From the NCBI RefSeq assembly GCF_017377395.1, contig NZ_CP061800.1:2542001-2606000 (forward strand): a stretch of DNA of 64,000 nucleotides. Reading direction: 5' to 3'. The translations under genes were made by a program, and so were the position numbers. Below are positions 18,101-27,855 of the stretch, piece after piece (within the stretch, counting starts at the first letter, position 1; each line of letters starts with the position of its first letter). This DNA is from Desulfonema magnum. GTDB taxonomy: Bacteria; Desulfobacterota; Desulfobacteria; Desulfobacterales; 4be13. The notes beneath the pieces were generated by a model. It was not told the DNA's origin, did no database searches, and was given only the letters and a program-made list of their open reading frames with translations.

Positions 18101-19577
18101 TGGCCACAATAATCGTATCTGCTTCCATGGTTTGCAGATCATCTTCATCATACTGGGGGTTGAATCGGCACTGGTCATCAAACACACAGGTGCATCGTTT
18201 GAATTCTATGCCCCTGATTTTTCCTTGTTCTCCGGCAAACCGGTTCGGCCCGAAGCAGGTAACGATTTCAATGCCTTCCTCAACAGCTTCCTCAATTTCA
18301 TAATCCCACGCGGGCATTTCATCCCGGGTCTCCAAACAGACCATGGTCACCTGTTCGGCCCCGAGACGTTTGGCTGTCAGAGAGACGTCAATGGCAACAT
18401 TTCCGCCGCCCACGACAACCACCCGTTTTCCGAGTTCAACCTCGTTGCCCAGGGCAGCATCCCTGAGAAAAGAAACACCCGGCAGAACTCCCTCAAGGTC
18501 TTCACCTTCCACTCCGAGGCCCCGGCTTCCGTGAAGCCCCGCGGCAATGAAAAGCGACTTGAATCCGTCTGCTTTCAGCCCTTCAAGGGTAATATCCTTG
18601 CCAAATTCAACTCCTGTCTTAATGGTGACGCCCATTTGTTCAATGATTGCAATTTCCGCGTTCAGGATATCCCTGGGCAGACGGTAAGCAGGAATTCCCA
18701 CGGCCATCATGCCTCCGGGAACCGGGAGTTTTTCAAAAACTGTGACCTGATACCCTTTCCAGGCAAGGAAATACGCGGCACTAAGTCCCGCAGGTCCTGA
18801 TCCGACAATGGCAATCTTTTCTTCCCGCTTTTCCGGTATCTCAGGAACATAAGGCCCCGGGCCGGTCATATCCTGATCTGCCAGGAACCTGTGGAGGTAC
18901 TGGATTCCCAAGGGCTGGTCCACATCATTACGCGTACATTCCTTTTCACAGGGATGGTGGCAGACCCTGCCGCACACGCCGGGAAAAGGATGCTCCTGTT
19001 TGAAAAGCTTCAGTGCGTCCTCATACTTCCCCTGGTTAATGAGCGCGATATAGCCCTGAATACTGACATGGGCCGGACAGGTCGCCTTACACGGGGCAGT
19101 TCCGCGTTTGCTGATGGCATATGCCCCCGGAATGGCCTGAGCATATTGTTTATAAACCGCCTTTCGGTCGCAAAGTCCTGTATTATATTCATCCGGAACA
19201 TTAATCGGGCAAACTTTGGCGCATTCTCCGCAGCTTGTGCATTTGGAAAGATCAATAAAGCGGGGTTGTTGGGTGATACGGGCCGTGAAATGTCCCGGAT
19301 CACCTTCGAGGGTGAGAAGTTCTGTATTGGTTAAAAGTTCTATGTTCAGATGCCGGCCGACCTCGACCAGTTTAGGTGAGATCACTCACATGGCACAGTC
19401 ATTGGTGGGAAAAGTCTTGTCCAACTGGGACATCAGGCCTCCCACAGCCGACGATTTCTCCACTAAATAGACATAATATCCGGAATTGGCAAGATCAAGT
19501 GCGGACTGCATTCCCACAATACCTCCGCCCACCACCATCACTGAGCCAATCGGATCTTTATTTTGTTTGTGTTCCAT
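15120..19577 (-). CDS. hdrA: Giant HdrA-type flavoprotein fused to a GltD/NfnB-like module, selenocysteine-containing
   Basis: 1485 residues with the TGA at 19386-19388 read as selenocysteine (U64). The ATG at 19577 was chosen; frame upstream of it is only heptamer repeat. Order: FAD motif GGGIVG (about 18), N-D-C-A-M-U at 60-64 where homologues have Cys, a 4Fe-4S motif [12 protein letters not shown], then from about 160 to 575 a GltD/NfnB-like module with its own FAD motif ([12 protein letters not shown]) and a nucleotide motif GGGNVAIDV followed by CLETR where NADPH enzymes have YRR. HdrA core resumes near 640, a second HdrA half with [10 protein letters not shown] near 1075 follows, and the C-terminus carries two more 4Fe-4S motifs ([24 protein letters not shown]). 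It probably bifurcates electrons from NADH to ferredoxin and, via MvhD/MetV, methylene-THF. Confidence 0.93.
19353..19370 (-). promoter_or_regulatory. SECIS-like hairpin of hdrA
   Basis: On the minus strand CUGGUC pairs with GGCCGG (two G-U pairs) around a GAGGUC loop that starts 21 nt after the UGA, the same place as in the hdrD-like gene. Confidence 0.6.
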
Positions 19578-19606
19578 CAATTTTTCACCCTTTTGAAATT
19601 GGAAAT

Positions 19607-19757
19607 TGGAACTCAGATTACAAGTTACAAGTTTCGAGTTTCGAGTTTCAAGTTTCGAGTTTCGAGTTACAAGTTTCGAGTTTCGAGTTTCGAGTTTCAA
19701 GTTTCGAGTTTCGAGTTTCGAGTTTCAAGTTTCAAGTTTCGAGTTTCAAGTTTCAAG
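19607..19757. repeat. Heptamer tract (GAGTTTC/AAGTTTC)n
   Basis: About twenty 7-bp units mixing GAGTTTC, AAGTTTC and GAGTTAC fill almost the whole space between the metF2 stop and the hdrA start. Open frames through it translate to meaningless 'FRVSSFE' repeats. Confidence 0.93.
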
Positions 19758-19759
19758 TT

Positions 19760-20629
19760 TCAAATTTTTTCAAGGAGTTCAGGTAATTTATTTTCCCATC
19801 CGATGGTGGAGATAAAAACACCGCCAAACCCTTCTTTTTTCAACGCGGATATCATCTCCGTTGCCACACGAAGGCATTCACGCACTTTGTCACCGGCCTT
19901 CTGGATTCTGGTAATAAGGGGTTTGGGAACATAAATATGATCCATATTGCGATCAATGTAACGGGCCATTCCCACCGATTTAAGTAACAATACTGTCGGA
20001 ATGATCATTGCTTTGCCTTTGTCCGCCCGCTTCAGAAAAGGTTCAATAGCGGCAATATCAAACAGGGGCGGCGTGATAAAAAAGCGGACTCCTGCTTCAA
20101 TATTCTTATTCATTTTTTCCAGTTCCAGTTCCATGTCTTCCTCTTTGGCTCCTGTATTTATCGCGGAGCCGACCAGAAATTCGGGAGAACCGGTAAGTCT
20201 GACGCCGGCCATATCACGTCCTTCTTGAAGACTTTGGATGGCCTGAAGCAGTTCTGGCAGATCAATATCATACACCGCTTTTGCCTGATGATGATCTCCG
20301 AACCCGGGTGCTTCACCTGTTACCGCCATAATATTACGGATACCGCAGGCACTGGCTCCGAGGAGGTCAGCCTGGAGAGCAAGTCTGTTCCGATCCCGGC
20401 AGCAGACCTGCATTACCGTTTCCATGCCCTTTTGCTGTAATATCATGGCCCCGCCCAGGGCGCTCATCCGCATGACAGCGTTGCTCATTTCAGGCACCAC
20501 AAAAGCGTCCACCATTCCCTTGACCCTTGTGGCATTGCTTACCATCTCAGAAACATCCGTCCCTTTGGGAGGTTCCATTTCTGTAAGGATGGCAAATTTT
20601 CCTGTGTCGAATTTGCTCTTTAGGAGCAT
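19760..20629 (-). CDS. Second MetF-like methylenetetrahydrofolate reductase
   Basis: 289 residues; GGAGG lies 8 nt before the ATG. The fold and signatures match the MetF family (TEMEPPKG at the N-terminus, CCRDRNRLALQAD, MAVTGEAPGFGDH, IGWENKLPELLEKI at the end), but it is clearly divergent from the MetF at 12919-13854. It is the first gene after the sigma-54 promoter and so probably leads the whole hdr/met operon. It could be a second catalytic subunit, or a related enzyme acting on another C1 carrier. Confidence 0.88.
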   Translation of the reverse strand: MLLKSKFDTGKFAILTEMEPPKGTDVSEMVSNATRVKGMVDAFVVPEMSNAVMRMSALGGAMILQQKGMETVMQVCCRDRNRLALQADLLGASACGIRNIMAVTGEAPGFGDHHQAKAVYDIDLPELLQAIQSLQEGRDMAGVRLTGSPEFLVGSAINTGAKEEDMELELEKMNKNIEAGVRFFITPPLFDIAAIEPFLKRADKGKAMIIPTVLLLKSVGMARYIDRNMDHIYVPKPLITRIQKAGDKVRECLRVATEMISALKKEGFGGVFISTIGWENKLPELLEKI

Positions 20630-20659
20630 ATATATTACCTCCAGGTTTTTTTCTTAATA

Positions 20660-20702
20660 GTCAGTTGTTAGCTGTCAGTTGTCAGATGACAACTGACAAC
20701 TG
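20660..20702. repeat. TGACAAC-type heptamer tract
   Basis: AGTCAGTTGTTAGCTGTCAG and the following TGACAACTGACAACTGAGG form imperfect heptamer-based inverted repeats in the leader of metF2. Similar sequence flanks trmD at 32775-32945. Confidence 0.7.
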
Positions 20703-20736
20703 AGGACTTTTTCCTTGTCTGCTCGACTTATATCCA

Positions 20737-20752
20737 AGCAACTATTGTGCCA
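20737..20752 (-). promoter_or_regulatory. Sigma-54 (RpoN) promoter for the metF2-hdr-met operon
   Basis: On the minus strand TGGCAC-N5-TTGCT matches the -24/-12 consensus (TGGCAC-N5-TTGCW) at every position. It lies about 108 nt before the metF2 ATG. Sigma-54 promoters need an enhancer-binding activator; none is encoded within the window's cluster. Confidence 0.8.
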
Positions 20753-20867
20753 ATCAGGAATATTTTTGAATATATAAATAAAAAATTTATAAATTAAATT
20801 AGTTAAAGATGAGATGTGAAATTGTCAGGAGGGTTTTGTGAAAAATCAGATTTGTTTTGCAGTTATC

Positions 20868-20942
20868 CCATTTTGGAATATATGATAATCAAAATCATAA
20901 TACTTCCAACAGGATTGAAAAATATTGTGCCATTTTGGAATA
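20868..20942 (-). promoter_or_regulatory. Candidate upstream activator sites
   Basis: CCATTTTGGAATA occurs twice, at 20868-20880 and 20930-20942, 62 bp apart and about 116 and 178 bp upstream of the -24 element. An inverted TATGAT/ATCATA lies between. Placement fits enhancer-binding-protein sites; the activator is unknown. The remaining sequence from 20943 to 21045 shows nothing clear. Confidence 0.5.
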
Positions 20943-21045
20943 GGCTTTTTTGGAACAGGAGCTACTGCCTGTCGTCATAAATTGCGCTTTCAGGGGAAAA
21001 ACGGATTTCTGGCTTCGTAAAAACGACATGGCAGATAAAATTTTT

Positions 21046-21152
21046 CTGATTATAACGGATTCAGGGGAGGTCCCTGGTTTTCCGGAGTGCGAAAAATGCT
21101 TTTTCGCGAATGCGAATGCAAAAATAAAATTTTTGCACTCCGGATCCGCCCG
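21046..21152. repeat. Fragments of repeat family B and of the 113-bp repeat
   Basis: The left inverted end of family B (TTATAACGGATTCAGGGG) at 21046-21072 is joined to a diverged 113-bp-type hairpin unit at 21081-21152 (TCCGGAGTGCGAAAAATGC to GCACTCCGGATCCGCC). Confidence 0.7.
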
Positions 21153-21339
21153 GGTCCTGAACCCTGAGCCTGTCGAAGGGGGGAGGCGGCACGGAAAAAA
21201 AGAGGTGATTCAGACAGCTTGGGATAAAACCGTCCCTGTCAGAACTAAGGCACGACCAAATAAATCTTGAAGGGTGGGGGCCTCCGAGGTCTTCAAAACC
21301 TCGGAGGTCTGATATTCGGATTTGTCCGGTAAAAAAAGT

Positions 21340-22389
21340 TTATTTTCCAGTTGCATTTGCACTCAGCTGCCCGCATGCAGCCGAAATATCCTGTCCCTTG
21401 CTGTGACGAATCATTGCCGTGTAATTATTTTTGTGCAGAATTTCCTGAAACTGAAAAATGGCAGATGCTTCGGGCCGTTTAAAATCACTCCCTTCATGCT
21501 CATTAAAAGGAATAAGGTTGATTTTTGCCCTGATGGGTCTGAGCAGCTTAATCAGACGCTTTGCATCGTTGATGGAATCATTTATTTCTTTGATGAGAAT
21601 ATATTCAAATGTAATCTTGCGGCCGCGTTGCAAAGGATATTCGCTGCACGCTCTGAGCAACTGCTCTATAGGGTATTTGCGGTTTATGGGCATCAGCGAA
21701 TCACGGGTCATGTTGTCTGTGGCGTTTAATGATATGGCAAGACTGACGTTTGTATCCCGGCCCAAATCAGAAAGCCTGGGAACAAGTCCCGCTGTGGAGA
21801 CAGTAATCCTGCGGTTTGAAATTCTGAGTCCGAAATCGTTGTCAGTCATAACGCTGATTGCGCTGACGACATTTTTATAATTTGCCAAAGGTTCGCCCAT
21901 TCCCATCAGAACGACATTGCTGAGACGCATGGTATTATCTCTTATATTGTTACTGACATCACGGACCTGGGCGATAATCTCGCCCCGGGTGAGATTGCGT
22001 GTAAATCCGCCTGCTGCGGTTTTGCAGAATGCACATCCCTGGGCGCATCCCACCTGGGTGGATATGCAAAGGGTATAATGATCCTTCTCAGGAATAAGCA
22101 CTGTTTCGATATATTTTCCATCTTCTAATTTAAAAAGATATTTCTCTGACCCGTCTTTTGATATTTCCACCTGCTCTTTTTTAAGTCGGCTGATGGTGAA
22201 GTGGTCTGAAAGCGTCTCCCTGAGAGATTTTCCCAGATCAGTCATCACATCAAAAGTATCTGCCTGGCGAAGATAAATCCATTTTAAAATTTGCCTGGCA
22301 CGATAAGAAGCCATCTGACGTTCCTGAAACCATGACATAAGCTGCTCGTGAGTAAGTTCTTTAATATCTGTTTTGGATATCTGTATCAT
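21340..22389 (-). CDS. rlmN: 23S rRNA (adenine-2503-C2)/tRNA (A37) methyltransferase RlmN
   Basis: 349 residues, the normal length. A radical-SAM enzyme with the CxxxCxxC cluster motif in VGCAQGCAFCKT; the second catalytic cysteine is in DISAACGQL near the C-terminus. NVVLMGMGEPLANY and LAISLNATDN are family marks. It methylates A2503 of 23S rRNA and A37 of some tRNAs. Stands alone on the minus strand with AAAGGA upstream of its ATG and repeats on both sides. Confidence 0.96.
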   Translation of the reverse strand: MIQISKTDIKELTHEQLMSWFQERQMASYRARQILKWIYLRQADTFDVMTDLGKSLRETLSDHFTISRLKKEQVEISKDGSEKYLFKLEDGKYIETVLIPEKDHYTLCISTQVGCAQGCAFCKTAAGGFTRNLTRGEIIAQVRDVSNNIRDNTMRLSNVVLMGMGEPLANYKNVVSAISVMTDNDFGLRISNRRITVSTAGLVPRLSDLGRDTNVSLAISLNATDNMTRDSLMPINRKYPIEQLLRACSEYPLQRGRKITFEYILIKEINDSINDAKRLIKLLRPIRAKINLIPFNEHEGSDFKRPEASAIFQFQEILHKNNYTAMIRHSKGQDISAACGQLSANATGK

Positions 22390-22420
22390 TTTGTTTTTGT
22401 CCTTTTGAACACTATCTGTG

Positions 22421-22569
22421 ACTCGATAATCAAATTTTCTGAGCCAGTTCGATCAGAGGGCCTGTCATTCCTGCGAAAGCAGGAATCTGTTTTTTTACGG
22501 ATTTTACGAATCCGGCGGCAATGGATTCCTGCTTTCGCAGGAATGACAAAAAAACTTGATAATCGAGTA
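22421..22569. repeat. Inverted-repeat element family C, copy 2
   Basis: Ends ACTCGATAATCAA and TTGATAATCGAGT enclose TCATTCCTGCGAAAGCAGGAATC and its inverse. This is the cleanest copy of the family. Confidence 0.8.
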
Positions 22570-22689
22570 TGAAGCATCACACTTTTTTGCATTATTTTTT
22601 GTTTATCCCAAATCTGACAGATGTAGTCAATGCTGAATAATATAACAATAGCCAGCAAATCAAAACCCCGAAAAGTTCGTAGCTCCGCT

Positions 22690-23265
22690 TTCAGAGCGTG
22701 TTTGAAAAATGACAAATATCCCCGAAAACGGGCCTGGCGATTTTTTTTTTAACCGCGAAACACACGGAAAAATACCGGACCCGGAGAAAATTTCCGTCTG
22801 TTTTCGTATCGTTTCGTATTCTTTTTCGTGTGTTTCGCGGTTAAAAAGCCGGTCTGTCCGTCATTTTTCAGACACGCTCTCAGAGCCACAAAGAGACTTC
22901 GTGAGCCTTTGAGCCTTCGTGTCTTCGTGGCAAAAAACAGCCCGGAATTATTTTTCAAACACGCTCTCAAGGACACAAAGAGACTTCGTGAGCCTTCGTG
23001 CCTTCGTGTCTTCGTGGCAAAAAACAGCCCGGAATTATTTTTCAAACACGCTCTCAGAGCCACAAAGACACAAAGACACAAAGAGACTTCGTGAGCCTTC
23101 GTGCCTTCGTGTCTTCGTGGCAAAAAAAACAGCCGCAAAGCCGCGTTCGGAATTACTTTTCAAACAGGCTTTCAAAGACACAAAGAGACTTCGTGAGCCT
23201 TTGAGCCTTCGTGTCTTCGTGGCAAAAAACAGCCCGGAATCACTTTTTCAAACACCTTCTAAGAA
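22690..23265. repeat. Tandem 'TTCGTGTCTTCGTGGC' repeat array with flanking inverted repeats
   Basis: After an inverted pair (AACCGCGAAACACACG at 22751 and its complement near 22842) come four to five units of about 85-115 bp, each built from CAAACACGCTCTCA, CACAAAGAGACTTCGTGAGCC and TTCGTGTCTTCGTGGCAAAA. Copies differ in length by insertion of ACACAAAG units. No Cas genes and no unique spacers, so it is not CRISPR. A (ATTTGGG)4 heptamer run is at 23348-23376. Confidence 0.8.
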
Positions 23266-23448
23266 AATTTCCCGATAAAATAAGAATTTTCCTGATATAC
23301 AATATTGCTTTATTCAGATATGAAATAATTTTCCTGATGTTTCAAAAAATTTGGGATTTGGGATTTGGGATTTGGATTTGTTATTTTCATTTTATTCGGT
23401 TGGTTATAGGAAATGCATTGGTTTCAATCGCAATAAAAAGTGATATTC

Positions 23449-24453
23449 ATGTTTAATAATCTTGCAGTTACAATCATTATTTTGGTCGTTTTAGTTGCAT
23501 CTGCCCTTTTTGGGTGGGAACATGCTCCAAAAAAGGAGGAAGGGCCAAAAACTACTGGCAAGCTCATGAAGGTTGCAAGAAATTATTGGCCTGGGCAGTA
23601 TTGGTTAGCGATTGCCGATAAAAAGGGGTGGCTTAAAGAAGCTGGCCTGAATATAGAATTTACAGATTTCCCGGATTTTATACAATCCATGAGTGATATG
23701 GCAGAAGGGAAAGTAGATGTTTCCGCATTTGTATTATTTGATTTTATGAAGTTCAGGCTACAAGGAGCTGATTTAGTTGGTGTTATCAATAATGATATTT
23801 CATTTGCAGACGCAATCGTAGCTAAACCTGGTATAGAAAATATTACAGACCTGAAAGGAAAGCGTATTGGACTTCAAAAGGAAAGTTTTCAGGAATTTAT
23901 GTTATCTATGGTGTTGGAGGGCAACAAATTAAAACTTGATGATGTTATTATAGCAGAGATACAGGCCGAGGATACAGAGCCTTTTGTCAAAGGGGCTGTA
24001 GATGCCACAGTTACTTGGGAACCGTTTGCGAGTGAGGCGGTGGAAAAAGGAAATGGCCGGATTATATTTGATTCTTCAGAACTCCCCGGTCTTATATCTG
24101 ATATATTTGTTTTCCGCAGAAAATTTATCAAAGAAAGGCCGGAAGATGTGCAGGCATTTGTTAATGTCTGGCACAAATCCACTGAATTTATCAAACAAAA
24201 TCCCAAGGAAGCATTTGGCATTATTGCTGAGATTTATAATAAAACTCCGGGTGAAGTGGAAGCCCTTACCCGGCAGGTCAAGATATTGGATATGAGAGAT
24301 AATCGTGCGAGTTTCTCCTTTGCGGCCGGCTTTGAATCGCTTCATGGCACTGCGCGTAAGGTAAATAACTTTATGATAAAAAAAGGAATGACAAAAAAGC
24401 GATTAGACAGCACCGAATTCTTTGACGGACGTTTTATCAGGAGATTGCGTTAA
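23449..24453 (+). CDS. NMT1/THI5-like periplasmic substrate-binding protein (orphan)
   Basis: 334 residues from the ATG at 23449; a GTG three codons earlier is possible. The N-terminus is a hydrophobic anchor or signal (residues 4-23). The rest matches the ABC nitrate/sulfonate/thiamine-precursor binding family: ADKKGWLKEAGLNIEF, MAEGKVDVSAF, ITDLKGKRIGLQ, VDATVTWEPF. No permease or ATPase gene is near. The histidine kinase gene begins 48 nt after its stop, so it may present a small ligand to that sensor instead of a transporter; this is inference from position. Confidence 0.85.
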   Translation: MFNNLAVTIIILVVLVASALFGWEHAPKKEEGPKTTGKLMKVARNYWPGQYWLAIADKKGWLKEAGLNIEFTDFPDFIQSMSDMAEGKVDVSAFVLFDFMKFRLQGADLVGVINNDISFADAIVAKPGIENITDLKGKRIGLQKESFQEFMLSMVLEGNKLKLDDVIIAEIQAEDTEPFVKGAVDATVTWEPFASEAVEKGNGRIIFDSSELPGLISDIFVFRRKFIKERPEDVQAFVNVWHKSTEFIKQNPKEAFGIIAEIYNKTPGEVEALTRQVKILDMRDNRASFSFAAGFESLHGTARKVNNFMIKKGMTKKRLDSTEFFDGRFIRRLR

Positions 24454-24500
24454 GTAACAAGAAAGCCGGGTTTCTTATTGCAGGGAGATTGCGTCAGGTT

Positions 24501-27224
<2,724 letters not shown>

Positions 27225-27228
27225 AATC

Positions 27229-27657
27229 ATGTCAGAACATAAAATCCTGGTTATTGATGATGAGCCCATGGTCATTGAAGCGGTCAGAAAAGCTTTGAAG
27301 CGTGAGGGGTATGAAATACTTTCAGCCTGTAACGGGGAAGAAGGATTGCGGTTATATTTCGAACATCAGCCCGTTTTGGTGATTCTGGACCTGAGGATGC
27401 CTGTGATGGATGGCTTACAGTTCCTGGATTATATAAAATTAAAGCCGTTGGACCGTTCCTCCGTCATTGTTCTGACTGGCCACGGCTCTGACTATGAAAT
27501 CGAGCAGTGTTTCAGAAAGGGGGTGAGTGCTTTTATAAGGAAACCTTTCAATATTTATGAACTTATCGGACAGGTCAGAAGCTGTATTGCGTTAAAAGAC
27601 ATGAAAGAAATAATTTTTGATTTAATTCGGGCATCCTTCGCAGAAGCTGAAAAGTAA
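27229..27657 (+). CDS. Single-domain response regulator
   Basis: 142 residues; GAAAGG lies before the ATG at 27229. Receiver with VIDDEP, phospho-Asp in VILDLRMPVMDG, and the Lys in FIRKPF. A short C-terminal helix follows. Its first 120 residues are almost identical to the receiver of the next gene, also at DNA level, so one arose from the other by recent duplication. Probable target of the kinase 4 nt upstream. Confidence 0.92.
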   Translation: MSEHKILVIDDEPMVIEAVRKALKREGYEILSACNGEEGLRLYFEHQPVLVILDLRMPVMDGLQFLDYIKLKPLDRSSVIVLTGHGSDYEIEQCFRKGVSAFIRKPFNIYELIGQVRSCIALKDMKEIIFDLIRASFAEAEK

Positions 27658-27774
27658 TTTACACTTTTTCCGAACTGTAAGACAATTTTGCAAATTGTTT
27701 TACAGCAAAGTGTGAACTGACAAATGAAGGATCCCTTAATTCATTGCCAAAATTGGAACTGTTGAGGAAGAGTC

Positions 27775-27855
27775 AAATCGCAAATCAAAAATCCGGAGAG
27801 TACAAATGTCAGATAACAAATCGCAAATTATAAATCAAAAATCAAAAATCCCACG
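27775..27855. repeat. AAATCAA-type heptamer tract overlapping a gene start
   Basis: Units such as CAAATCG, CAAATCA and AAAATCA run through the start of the next gene and encode part of its N-terminus (SQIINQKSKI). The preceding space 27658-27774 contains a small TTTTGCAAATTGTTTTAC hairpin. Confidence 0.6.

Noticed and set aside
15243..19334. Plus-strand open frames opposite hdrA
   Set aside because: They are shadows of a clearly conserved flavoprotein and show no family features.
11658..19388. The three in-frame TGA codons as pseudogene stops or sequencing errors
   Set aside because: Each lies at a conserved Cys codon, frames continue without shifts, and each is followed by a hairpin at 19-22 nt. 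Three coincidences in one operon are better explained by selenocysteine.
19563..19934. Plus-strand frames rich in F-R-V-S-S
   Set aside because: They translate the GAGTTTC heptamer tract.
22860..23262. CRISPR array
   Set aside because: Repeats are 85-115 bp, imperfect, with no unique spacers and no cas genes.
24489..24500. TTG start for the histidine kinase
   Set aside because: An ATG four codons later gives a standard signal-anchor start.
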